Source: Duganella dendranthematis | GTDB taxonomy: Bacteria > Pseudomonadota > Gammaproteobacteria > Burkholderiales > Burkholderiaceae_D | Direction of reading: 5' to 3' | Assembly: GCF_012849375.1 (NCBI RefSeq) | Contig: NZ_CP051684.1 | Span: forward strand, 1,736,001-1,800,000 | Length of the DNA: 64,000 nucleotides | Part shown: positions 1 through 7,442 of the stretch, piece by piece | How the letters are laid out: each line of letters starts with the position of its first letter | Numbering within the stretch: position 1 is the first letter of the stretch | The notes under the pieces: model-generated | What the model was told of the DNA's origin: nothing | The model's database searches: none | Seen by the model: only the letters and a program-made list of their open reading frames with translations | Made by a program: the position numbers and the translations under genes

Positions 1-552
1 CAGCAGCTCGTCCTGCAAGTGCGCGCGCGTTAGTGCATCCAGCGCGCCGAACGGTTCGTCCATCAGCAGCACTTTCGGCTCCATCGCCAGCGCGCGGGCG
101 ATGCCGACGCGCTGCTTCATGCCGCCTGAAATTTCATGCGGCCGCTTGGTCTCGGCATGCGTCAGCCCCACCAGCGCCAGCGCAGCCATGGTGCGCTCGC
201 GCAGCTGGGCTTTCGATTCCGCCTTGCCGAACACGCGCTCCACGCCGAGATACACATTCTCGTAGCACGTCAACCATGGCAACAGCGAGTGGTTCTGGAA
301 CACCACCGAACGCTCCGGCGACGGACCGGCGATTTCGCGGTTGGCGCACAGCAGCACGCCATCGCTCGGTTGCAGCAGGCCCGCGATCAGGTTGAGTAGC
401 GTCGATTTGCCGCAGCCCGAGTGACCGATCAGTGTAATGAATTCGCCCTTCGCCACTTTGAGGTCGATTTCGCGCAGCGCATGGAACACGCCCTTCCTGG
501 TATGGAAAACCATCTCCACGCCTTCGATGTCGATGAATCGTGATTCGTCCAT
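1..552 (-). CDS. Nitrate ABC transporter ATP-binding protein (partial, runs off window)
   Basis: The first 184 codons of an ABC ATPase are visible; the 3' end lies outside the window. The start is ATG at 552, 11 nt after nrtB, with a GGAGCG ribosome site. Walker A GHSGCGKST, Q-loop (VVFQNHSLLPW), signature ISGGMKQR and Walker B VLLMDEP followed by FGALDALTR are all present. The LPWLTCYENV segment is typical of the NrtC/NrtD/TauB/SsuB group. It would hydrolyse ATP at the cytoplasmic face to drive nitrate import through NrtB. It is the last visible gene of the nrtA-nrtB-ATPase operon. Whether it is NrtD-like (short) or NrtC-like (fused to a binding domain) cannot be told from this part. Confidence 0.9.
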   Translation of the reverse strand, partial: MDESRFIDIEGVEMVFHTRKGVFHALREIDLKVAKGEFITLIGHSGCGKSTLLNLIAGLLQPSDGVLLCANREIAGPSPERSVVFQNHSLLPWLTCYENVYLGVERVFGKAESKAQLRERTMAALALVGLTHAETKRPHEISGGMKQRVGIARALAMEPKVLLMDEPFGALDALTRAHLQDELL

Positions 553-563
553 GATCGCGCTCC

Positions 564-1487
564 TTAGTTGGATACTTGTTCGTAGGTGAAGGCGCGGGCC
601 AGCGCCATCAGCGCCTGCTCCAGCAACAGTCCCACCAGGCCAATCGAGACGATGGCGATGATGATGTGCGGGACGTTCAGGTTGTTCCACTCATCCCACA
701 GCCAGAAGCCGATGCCCACGCCGCCGGTCAGCATTTCGGCCGCGACGATCACCAGCCATGCGGTGCCGATCGACAGACGTACGCCGGTCAGGATGTACGG
801 CAGCGCCGATGGCAGCAGGATCTTGGTCAGCACCTTCCACTCCGACAGGTTGAGCACCCGCGCCACGTTCATGTAATCCTGCGGCACGCGCTGCACGCCG
901 ACGGCGGTGTTGATGATCATCGGCCAGATCGAGCAGATGAAGATCGACCAGATCGCCGCCGGGTTGGCGGACTTGAACACCAGCAGGCCAATCGGCAGCC
1001 ACGCCAGCGGCGACACCGGTTTGAGCAAACTGATGATCGGCCCGAACATACTGCCGACGAACTGCACGCGGCCGATCAAAAAGCCAAGCGGAATGCCGAC
1101 CAGCGCCGCCAGGCCGAAGCCCACGCCCACCCGCTGCAGGGACGCCAGCAGGTTCCAGCCGATGCCCTGGTCATTCGGGCTAGTGCGGTAGAAAGGATCG
1201 GAGAACAGCTTGACCGCTTCCGCCAGCGTGGCGGCCGGCGTCGGGAAGGTCGAATTGTTCACGGTGATCAGCTGCCACACCGCGACCAGCAGGGCCGCCC
1301 CCACCAGCGGCGCGACGATTTTCATGACGATGGCGGAGACTTGCCGGCGCGCGCGCGCCGTGCCGTTGGCGGCCAGCGGGCGGCGTGGACGGCGGGCCGG
1401 CGCTGCGGGGGCGGCATCGGCGGCATCGGCGGCAGCGACAGCGGCAACGGCGGGCGCCGGGCTGTCCGGTTCTAGCATAGCGTTCAT
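564..1487 (-). CDS. nrtB: Nitrate ABC transporter permease
   Basis: A 307-residue inner-membrane permease of the NrtB/SsuC/TauC type. The first 50 residues are an Ala/Pro/Arg-rich cytoplasmic extension. The first membrane segment is at about 52-76 and the rest of the protein is hydrophobic with several helices. The EAA loop that contacts the ATPase is at about 213-245 (LNLSEWKVLTKILLPSALPYILTGVRLSIG). It lies 15 nt after nrtA and 11 nt before the ATPase gene, so the three form one operon. Nitrate, rather than sulfonate, is inferred from the NrtA-type binding protein and from nasT and its leader upstream. Confidence 0.9.
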   Translation of the reverse strand: MNAMLEPDSPAPAVAAVAAADAADAAPAAPARRPRRPLAANGTARARRQVSAIVMKIVAPLVGAALLVAVWQLITVNNSTFPTPAATLAEAVKLFSDPFYRTSPNDQGIGWNLLASLQRVGVGFGLAALVGIPLGFLIGRVQFVGSMFGPIISLLKPVSPLAWLPIGLLVFKSANPAAIWSIFICSIWPMIINTAVGVQRVPQDYMNVARVLNLSEWKVLTKILLPSALPYILTGVRLSIGTAWLVIVAAEMLTGGVGIGFWLWDEWNNLNVPHIIIAIVSIGLVGLLLEQALMALARAFTYEQVSN

Positions 1488-1502
1488 GGGAGGCTCCCGT
1501 TA

Positions 1503-2767
1503 TCAGGCTTTGATCTTGAACGAGGCGGCGAACGCTTTCGGGTTCTTACCGTCCCACACGGAACCGTCCATCAGTTTCGAGGTACGCAGAGGGCTCTTAG
1601 GTACAGGCGTTTTGGTCATGGTAGCCGCATCTTTGTACAAGTCGATCTGGTTGACCGAGGTCGCCACGGCGAGATAATCCGGATCGTCCTTCAGCAGCCC
1701 CAGCGGCGGTGCTGCGTCATGAACCACATGCCGTCCGACAGGTACGGGAAGTTGACCGCGCCATCGTTATAGAACTTCATGTGATTCGGATCGTCCCAGG
1801 TCTTGCCCAGGCCATTCTGGTAACGGCCCATGATGCGCTGGTCGATCGCATCCTTGCTGGTGTTGACGTAGGATTTATCGGCGATGGTCTCGGCCATCTT
1901 GTTTTTGTTGGCCAGCGACGCATCGATCCATTTGCTCGCATCCAGAATCGCCGCCATCATGGCGCGGCAGGTGTTGGGATACTTCTTGGCGAATTCCAGC
2001 GTGGAGCCCAGCACCTTCTCCGGGTGGTCCTTCCAGATATCCTGCGTGGTGGTGGCGGTGATGCCCACGCCGTCCATGATGGCGCGATGGCCCCACGGTT
2101 CGCCCACGCAGAAGCCGTCCATATTCCCGACCCGCATATTGGCTACCATCTGCGGCGGCGGCACGGTGATCACCTTGGCGTCCTTCATAGGATTGATGCC
2201 GTTGGCGGCCAGCCAGTAGTACAGCCACATGGCGTGGGTGCCGGTCGGGAAGGTCTGCGCGAAGGTGTACTCGCGCTTATCGGTCTGCATGAGCTTTGCC
2301 AGCGATGGCCCATCGACGCCGCCCTTGTCGGCGATTTTCTTCGACAGCGTGATCGCCTGGCCGTTGTTATTGAGGCCCATCAGCACCGCCATGTCCTTCT
2401 TCTGACCGCCTATGCCCATCTGCACGCCGTAAAGAAGACCATACAGCACATGGGCTGCATCCAGATCGCCGTTCGACAGCTTGTCGCGCACGCCGGCCCA
2501 TGAGGCCTCTTTGCTCAGCACGAATTTGACGCCGTATTTTTTATCGAAGCCCAGCACCGACGCCATCACCACGGAGGCGCAGTCGGTCAGCGGAATGAAG
2601 CCGATCTTGACTTCTTCTTTCTCCGGCTTGTCCGACCCTGCGGCCCATACGCCCCCTGTTGCCAATCCCAACATGCTTCCTCCCGCTACCAGACCTGCAC
2701 CATGAATAATTTTCCTGCGTGTGACGTCGACCTCGACGTCGTTTGCTGCGAGCTCAGTATGCTTCAT
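1503..2767 (-). pseudogene. nrtA: Nitrate-binding protein NrtA, broken by a one-base frameshift
   Basis: Two frames together encode one NrtA-type periplasmic nitrate-binding protein of about 420 residues. The first, from ATG 2767, runs to a stop at 1691 and ends ...SDGMWFMTQHRRWGC. The other frame continues directly with GLLKDDPDYLAVATSVNQIDLYKDAA to the stop at 1503. One extra base near 1698-1701 (TGGGGGCTG instead of TGGGGCTG on the coding strand) restores an unbroken protein. The N-terminus has a Tat-like signal (TRRKIIHGAG, then a hydrophobic stretch ending GVWA). It should deliver nitrate to NrtB. The loss removes only the last 60 or so residues, so residual function is conceivable. True mutation and base-calling error cannot be separated here. 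Confidence 0.85.
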
Positions 2768-2805
2768 GGCTATCCCTTCTGGTAGTCGTCTATAACTATT
2801 GGGCC

Positions 2806-2851
2806 AAAAAAAACGCCTACCCTCACGAACGAATTCATGATCTGGTAGACG
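2806..2851 (-). terminator. Intrinsic terminator (attenuator) in the nrtA leader
   Basis: On the minus strand, CGTCTACC (2851-2844) pairs with GGTAGGCG (2821-2814) with one G-U pair. Inside, TCATGAA pairs with TTCGTGA around a TTCG tetraloop. The hairpin is followed by eight T (2813-2806). It lies 38 nt before the nrtA start codon and downstream of the predicted promoter and ANTAR hairpins. It would therefore end transcription before nrtA unless bypassed, as in NasR/NasT-regulated leaders. Confidence 0.85.
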
Positions 2852-2865
2852 TCATTGTCTGGTGG

Positions 2866-2908
2866 GCCCTACCGCCGTTGGCAAGGCACATCGTGCGCAG
2901 CATTGCGC
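2866..2908 (-). promoter_or_regulatory. ANTAR-type two-hairpin RNA target (P1 and P2) for NasT
   Basis: Read on the minus strand, P1 is GCGC-AATGCT-GCGC (2908-2895) and P2 is GCCTTGCC-AACGGC-GGTAGGGC (2887-2866; eight pairs with two G-U). Seven nucleotides separate them. Both loops are hexanucleotides with A at position 1 and G at position 4, the hallmark of ANTAR protein targets. The 3' arm of P2 (GGTAG) is also complementary to CTACC in the terminator's 5' arm, so the structures can compete. NasT, the likely ligand, is encoded immediately upstream. Assignment is by motif only. Confidence 0.8.
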
Positions 2909-2921
2909 TTGCTGACATCAA

Positions 2922-2937
2922 TGCAATGTCCGTGCCA
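2922..2937 (-). promoter_or_regulatory. Sigma-54 promoter of nrtA
   Basis: On the minus strand the sequence TGGCACG-GACA-TTGCA matches the -24/-12 consensus TGGCACG-N4-TTGCW exactly. The predicted start is near 2911, three bases before the P1 hairpin, so the transcript would begin with the ANTAR target. This points to RpoN/NtrC control. I could not identify a full NtrC site upstream. Confidence 0.85.
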
Positions 2938-2972
2938 GCAGGGCTACAGAGGGGGAACGGGAATAGACGGGT

Positions 2973-3002
2973 AAAAAAAATGCACCGCAAATGCGCGCTG
3001 CA
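2973..3002 (-). terminator. Terminator after nasT
   Basis: On the minus strand, TGCA (3002) and TGCA (2981) close a hairpin with an inner CGCG/TGCG stem and CATT loop, followed by eight T (2980-2973). It lies 20 nt after the nasT stop and separates nasT from the nrtA promoter. The GGTGCA arm also resembles an NtrC half-site. Confidence 0.7.
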
Positions 3003-3021
3003 TCATTTTGGGGGGGCATTT

Positions 3022-3663
3022 TTAGCCCAAGAGATCTTCGACGTCCAGGATGCGTTGAGCCACTTCGGACAGCTTGAGGTTTTTGCTCATGGCCATGGAG
3101 CGCAGCTTCTGGTAGGCCTGCTCCTCGGTGAAGCGCTGGCGCTCCATCAGCAGGCCCTTGGCCTTTTCGATGACCTTGCGCTCGGCCAGTTTACTCTTGG
3201 TGTCGGACAGCTCGTCCAGCAGCTTCTGCTCACGCTTGAACTGCGCCAGCGCCACTTGCAGCACCGGCTTGATGCGCTCCCCCTGCAAGCCGGCGACGAT
3301 GTAGGCCGAGACGCCGGCTTCCACAGCGGCTTCCATGCTTTCCGGGTCCTGGTCTTCGGTGAACATGACGATCGGGCGGCGCTCGTCGCGGGTGGCGATG
3401 ACGATATGTTCCAGCACATCGCGCGCGTCCGACTCGGCATCGACGATGATCATGTCCGGCTGTAGCTGGCCGATGCGCTCTGGCAGGTACATATCCGGCG
3501 GCAGCGAGGCGACGATGTCGTAGCCCGCCTCCAGCAGTCCAATACGCAGCACGCGCGCGCGCTCGGCCTGCGCATGCAGCGCTTCGTCGTCTTCGTCATG
3601 GATGACGGTGTTGACGACAACGATGCGCAATTTCGGCATGGCCGGCTGGGTTTTGGTGGTCAT
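3022..3663 (-). CDS. nasT: ANTAR-domain response regulator NasT, nitrate antiterminator
   Basis: A 213-residue protein with an N-terminal pseudo-receiver (about 10-140; MIIVDAESDARD, VMFTEDQDPESMEAAVEAGVSAYIV). A coiled linker and a C-terminal ANTAR RNA-binding domain follow (about 155-210; KLAERKVIEKAKGLLMERQRFTEEQAYQKLRSMAM). NasT proteins bind paired hexaloop hairpins in leader RNA and prevent termination. The hairpins found ahead of nrtA fit this. Known systems pair NasT with the nitrate sensor NasS, which is not next to it here. The upstream neighbour on the same strand is the sulfonate-type permease, 45 nt away. Confidence 0.9.
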   Translation of the reverse strand: MTTKTQPAMPKLRIVVVNTVIHDEDDEALHAQAERARVLRIGLLEAGYDIVASLPPDMYLPERIGQLQPDMIIVDAESDARDVLEHIVIATRDERRPIVMFTEDQDPESMEAAVEAGVSAYIVAGLQGERIKPVLQVALAQFKREQKLLDELSDTKSKLAERKVIEKAKGLLMERQRFTEEQAYQKLRSMAMSKNLKLSEVAQRILDVEDLLG

Positions 3664-3708
3664 GCGCAGATTCTAAGTCAGAACTGACTGATTCTGCCAG
3701 CCTTGCTT

Positions 3709-4581
3709 TTAGCGTTGCATGCCCCAGCGCCGCACGGTGAAGGTTTCCAGTGGACGGAATACCACGTTTTCCACCAGCAGGCCAATGAGGATCACGGCGG
3801 CCAGGCCGGCGAACACTTTGTCGGTGTAGAGCTCACTGCGGTTCTGAAAGATGTACCAGCCAAGTCCACCTTGCCCGCCGGTGGTGCCGAAGACCAGTTC
3901 GGCGGCGATCAGCGTGCGCCAGGCGAAGGCCCAGCCGATTTTCAGGCCGGACAGTATGGACGGCAGCGCCGCCGGCACCAGGATGTGCAGCACCAGCCGC
4001 AGGCCGTTCAGGCCGTAGTTGCGGCCGGCCATGCGCAGCGTCTCCGGCACCGCCTGAAAGCCGGCGTAGGCGCCCAGCGCCAGCGGCCACAATACTGCGT
4101 GGACGATGACGAACAGCAGGCTGGCCTTACCCAGGCCAAACCACAACAGCGCCAGCGGCAGCAGGGCAATCGCCGGCAGCGGGTTGAACATAGCGGTCAG
4201 CGTTTCCAGCAGGTCGCGACCGATGCGGGTGGAGGCGGCCAACGCGGTCAGCACGAAGGCGGCCACGATGCCGGCCAAGTAGCCTTGCACCAGCACCGCC
4301 AGCGAGATGCGAATGCGGTCCAGCAGTTCGCCATTGACGATGCCGTCAACAAAGGCGCGCGCGGTTTGCAGGAAGGTTGGCAGCAGCAGGTCGTTGTCGG
4401 TCCAGCGGGCGGCGGCCTCCCATAGGATGGCCAGCAGGATCAGGATGAGTGTCTTGCGCAGCCAAGATTGCTGCCAGGCGCGTTGCGCCAGTGGCGGCAG
4501 CGGGTCGGCGGCGCGCAGCGTTGGTGCGGCGACCGTGTACTCGCGCTCCTGGCGGATGGGTGGATCGAGAACGAGGCTCAT
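3709..4581 (-). CDS. ABC transporter permease, taurine/sulfonate type
   Basis: A 290-residue TauC/SsuC-type permease with about six membrane segments, starting at about 45 (TLILILLAILWEAAARW). The EAA loop reads AGRNYGLNGLRLVLHILVPAALPSILSGLKIGWAFAWRTLIAAEL. The start codon overlaps the stop of the ATPase gene (ATGA, 4578-4581), so the two are translationally coupled. It is the last gene of a four-gene operon: dioxygenase, binding protein, ATPase, permease. The substrate is inferred from the dioxygenase to be taurine or another alkanesulfonate; aromatic acids are an alternative. Confidence 0.85.
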   Translation of the reverse strand: MSLVLDPPIRQEREYTVAAPTLRAADPLPPLAQRAWQQSWLRKTLILILLAILWEAAARWTDNDLLLPTFLQTARAFVDGIVNGELLDRIRISLAVLVQGYLAGIVAAFVLTALAASTRIGRDLLETLTAMFNPLPAIALLPLALLWFGLGKASLLFVIVHAVLWPLALGAYAGFQAVPETLRMAGRNYGLNGLRLVLHILVPAALPSILSGLKIGWAFAWRTLIAAELVFGTTGGQGGLGWYIFQNRSELYTDKVFAGLAAVILIGLLVENVVFRPLETFTVRRWGMQR

Positions 4582-5456
4582 AGACCGTCCTTCCCGCGCA
4601 CGCGGGAATCCATAGAACGCTTGACGGCTTGCTCAGCATGGGCACCCGCGTGCGCGGGTGCGACGGCGCGCAGTGCATCAGCCTCGCCGAACAGCAGCCC
4701 GTGGATGCGCTGCGTGGCCGCCTGAAACTCCGGGCTGCCGGCGCTGGCCAGATCGAACTGGTGACTATTCAACTCCGCCCTCACCTGCCCCGGATGCGGC
4801 GACAGCAGCAGGATGCGATTCCCCACCACCAGCGCCTCCTCGATCGAATGCGTGACGAACAACAGCGTAAAGCGCAGCTCTTCCCACAAGCGTCCCAGCT
4901 CCTGCTGCATCTTCCGCCGCGTGAGCGCATCCAGCGCGGCGAACGGTTCGTCCATCAGCAGCACCTCCGGCTGCATCGCCAGCGCGCGCGCAATCGCCAC
5001 GCGCTGCTTCATGCCGCCGGACAGCGTGTGCGGATGCGCATCTTCAAAACCACTCAAGCCCACCTTGCCGATCCAGTGCATGGCCCGCTCGGCCGCTTCG
5101 TGACGGCTCACGCGCTTGGTCATCAGCAGCGGGAACATCACGTTCTCCTTCACCGTCTTCCACGGCGGCAGCTGGTCAAACTCTTGGAACACCACAATGC
5201 GGTCCGGCCCCGGTCCGCGCACCGGCGCGCCGTTGATGGCAATGCTGCCGGCCGCCGGCGCAATGAATCCGGCCGCCGCCTTCAGCAACGACGACTTGCC
5301 GCAGCCGGAAGGCCCCAGCAGCACAAAGCGGTCGCCGCGATACACGTCGAAACTGACATCGTGCGTGGCGCGTGTGCCGCCATATTCCAGGCTCACGCCT
5401 TCGGCGCGCAGCAGCGGCGCGATTCCTCCGGTCGGGCTGACGATTTGCAGGCTCAT
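4578..5456 (-). CDS. ABC transporter ATP-binding protein, taurine/sulfonate type
   Basis: A 292-residue ATPase of the TauB/SsuB group. Walker A GPSGCGKS is at 48-55, signature LSGGMKQR at 145-152, Walker B VLLMDE at 165-170 and the H-loop His at 203 (VTHS). Residues from about 265 on (APAHAGAHAEQ...DSRVRGKDGL) do not belong to the fold; they are encoded by two CCCGCG-type hairpin repeats at 4591-4661. That tail supplies the stop codon that overlaps the permease start. The gene start overlaps the binding-protein stop by 4 bp. It powers import of a sulfonate-like substrate. Confidence 0.88.
   Translation of the reverse strand: MSLQIVSPTGGIAPLLRAEGVSLEYGGTRATHDVSFDVYRGDRFVLLGPSGCGKSSLLKAAAGFIAPAAGSIAINGAPVRGPGPDRIVVFQEFDQLPPWKTVKENVMFPLLMTKRVSRHEAAERAMHWIGKVGLSGFEDAHPHTLSGGMKQRVAIARALAMQPEVLLMDEPFAALDALTRRKMQQELGRLWEELRFTLLFVTHSIEEALVVGNRILLLSPHPGQVRAELNSHQFDLASAGSPEFQAATQRIHGLLFGEADALRAVAPAHAGAHAEQAVKRSMDSRVRGKDGL
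4591..4661. repeat. Pair of CCCGCG-type hairpin repeats inside the 3' end of the ATPase gene
   Basis: TTCCCGCG-CA-CGCGGGAA (4591-4608) and GCACCCGCG-TG-CGCGGGTGC (4642-4661) are perfect hairpins 33 nt apart. They resemble dispersed intergenic repeats of betaproteobacteria, whose translations read like WIPACAG or DSRVRGKDG. A related unit sits at 10269-10293. Here they are translated as the last 28 residues of the ATPase. Confidence 0.75.
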
Positions 5457-6448
5457 GATCCGTGCACAATCACAGGATCTTCAAAGAAGTAATCGCGCCA
5501 GCTGGCTGGCTGCTTCTTGATCGCGCCCACGCGATACAGGAACTGCGCCAGGCCGTATGTGTTCTGCGGCGCGACGCTGAAGTTGACCTGCGGGTTCTTG
5601 ATGATCTTTAAAATCAGTTCGCGATCCACCTTGCTCTTGCTGATGCGCAGATAGGTATCGGCCGCGCCTTCCGGATTCTTGGCCACATACTGCGCCGCTT
5701 CCGCCAGCGCGGCGGTGAAGGCGCGGTAGGTCTTGGGATTCTCGTTGCGGAATTTTTCGGTGGCGTACAACACGGTAGCGGAACTCGGCCCGCCCAGCAC
5801 ATCGTAGGAATTGAGCACGATGTGCGCATTCGGATTGCCGGCCAGCTCCTGCTCCTGGAACGGCGGATTGCCGAAGTGACCGTTGATCTCCGTGCCGCCC
5901 GCGATCACGGCGGCGGCGGCATCCGGATGCGGCAAGGTCTGCGTAAATTTATCCAGCCGCGCAAACTCCTTGTCGCCCCACTGCTTGGCCGCTGCGTATT
6001 GCAGAATGCGCGACTGCACCGACACCGTCACCGCCGGCAGCGCAATGCGGTCCTTCTCGGTCAGGTCGGTGATGCTCTTCACTTTGGGATTGGTGCTCAC
6101 CAGGTAATAAGGGAAGCTGCCCAGCGACGCCACGCCCTTCACGTTCTGGCGACCATTGGTGCGGTCCCAGATGGTCAGCAGCGGACCGACGCCGGCGCCG
6201 GCGATATCGATGGCGCCCGACAGCAGCGCATCGTTCACCGCCGAACCGCCGGACAGCTGCAGGCGCTCCACCGTGATATCGACGCCGAGCTTCTTGCCCT
6301 GCTTCTCGATCAACTGCTGGTCCTGCGCCACGTTCAGCAGCAGGTAGACCACGCCGAACTGCTCGGCGATGCGGATGCGGCCTTCGGCGTACGCGGGTGC
6401 AGCGAAGGCGAAGCTTAGCGCCAAAGTGGCGGCGGTCAGTTTGAACAT
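5453..6448 (-). CDS. ABC transporter substrate-binding protein, taurine/sulfonate type
   Basis: A 331-residue periplasmic binding protein of the TauA/SsuA/NMT1 type. The signal peptide is residues 1-21 (MFKLTAATLALSFAFAAPAYA, cleavage before EGRIRIAEQFG). The family pattern continues with QLSGGSAVNDALLSGAIDIAGAGVGPLLTIWDR and SYDVLGGPSSATVLYATEKF. It lies 15 nt after the dioxygenase gene and overlaps the ATPase start by 4 bp. It should bind a sulfonate or similar small anion in the periplasm. Confidence 0.87.
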   Translation of the reverse strand: MFKLTAATLALSFAFAAPAYAEGRIRIAEQFGVVYLLLNVAQDQQLIEKQGKKLGVDITVERLQLSGGSAVNDALLSGAIDIAGAGVGPLLTIWDRTNGRQNVKGVASLGSFPYYLVSTNPKVKSITDLTEKDRIALPAVTVSVQSRILQYAAAKQWGDKEFARLDKFTQTLPHPDAAAAVIAGGTEINGHFGNPPFQEQELAGNPNAHIVLNSYDVLGGPSSATVLYATEKFRNENPKTYRAFTAALAEAAQYVAKNPEGAADTYLRISKSKVDRELILKIIKNPQVNFSVAPQNTYGLAQFLYRVGAIKKQPASWRDYFFEDPVIVHGS

Positions 6449-6463
6449 GGTGATCCTCGTGGA

Positions 6464-7333
6464 TTAGAAAGGCACATCGCCTTCAATGGTGGTGCGATAC
6501 AGCTTGCGGCGCAGATGCGCGGGCGTGCCGGCCGCCAGATGCATCAGCGAGCGGTTATCCCAGAACACCATGTCATGCGGCGCCCAGCGGTGGCGGTACA
6601 CATGCTCCGGCCTGACGCTGTGAGCGAACAGCTCGTCGAGCAGCGCGCGGCTTTCGTCTTCCGGCACGCCGACGATGCGGGTGGTGAAATGCTCGCTGAC
6701 GAACAACGCCTTGCGGCCGGTCTCCGGATGCGTGCGCACCACCGGATGGAGCACCGGCTTGACCTCATCGATCTGCGCCTGCGTCAGCGCCGGGCGGAAG
6801 GGACTGCGGCGGCGCAGTTCCTCGTACTGGGTCAGATAGCTGTGCTCAGCGCGCGCGCCGTGCACGGCGTTGCGCAAGGCGGCCGGCAGCGTGTCATAGG
6901 CCAGGTGCATATTGGCGAACAGCGTATCGCCGCCTTCGGCCGGCAGCTCCTGTGCGTGCAGCATCGAGCCCAGGCTCGGCGTCGCTTTATACGACAGGTC
7001 GGAATGCCAGAAGTGGCCGGCGTCGCCCAGGCCGATCGGCTGGCCGTCCTCGATGATGTTGGAAATGATCAGCACTTCCGGGTTCGAAGGCAGCTGGAAA
7101 TTGCGCAGCACATGGATTTGCAGCGGCCCGAAACGGCGGCTGAAGTCGACTTGCTGCTGCGGCGTGATGCGCTGGTCGCGGAACACCAGCAGATGATGAT
7201 CGAGATGCGCCTTGTGGATGCGCTGGAACTCGCGCGGCGGCAATGGACGGTTCAGGTCCAGACCAAGGACTTCGGCGCCCAGCGGCGCATCAAACAACTC
7301 AACCTGAAAAGCGTCCTGCAGAACGGCAGCCAT
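6464..7333 (-). CDS. TauD/TfdA-family 2-oxoglutarate/Fe(II) dioxygenase
   Basis: A 289-residue cytoplasmic dioxygenase. The metal triad is H110-x-D112 (HFWHSDLSY) and distal H265 (WDNRSLMHLA), with the 2-oxoglutarate-binding Arg near 276-280 (RRKLYRTTIEG). TauD oxidises taurine to sulfite and aminoacetaldehyde; relatives act on other sulfonates, sulfate esters or 2,4-D, so the substrate is open. It is the first gene of the operon, unlike tauABCD where it is last. A perfect inverted repeat overlaps its start codon (7333-7360). Confidence 0.88.
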   Translation of the reverse strand: MAAVLQDAFQVELFDAPLGAEVLGLDLNRPLPPREFQRIHKAHLDHHLLVFRDQRITPQQQVDFSRRFGPLQIHVLRNFQLPSNPEVLIISNIIEDGQPIGLGDAGHFWHSDLSYKATPSLGSMLHAQELPAEGGDTLFANMHLAYDTLPAALRNAVHGARAEHSYLTQYEELRRRSPFRPALTQAQIDEVKPVLHPVVRTHPETGRKALFVSEHFTTRIVGVPEDESRALLDELFAHSVRPEHVYRHRWAPHDMVFWDNRSLMHLAAGTPAHLRRKLYRTTIEGDVPF

Positions 7334-7360
7334 CGCACATACTCCGGCAATAATGTGCGA
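7333..7360. promoter_or_regulatory. Perfect inverted repeat over the dioxygenase start codon
   Basis: TCGCACAT (7333-7340) and ATGTGCGA (7353-7360) are perfect 8-base arms with a 12-base spacer. In the minus-strand RNA the loop contains the GGAG ribosome site, and the last stem base is the A of the start codon. It could be an operator or an RNA hairpin limiting translation of the operon. Confidence 0.55.
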
Positions 7361-7442
7361 TACAGTCTATGCCGGGCTTCATATTTAGAAAACGAAGCTT
7401 ATCCGATATCGTTATTACCTCACCGCTTGAGGAGTGCTGTCT

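Noticed and set aside
2981..3002. Possible NtrC binding site with TGCA and GGTGCA ends
   Set aside because: The half-sites are 22 bases apart in total, not the usual 17, and the sequence is explained as the nasT terminator hairpin.
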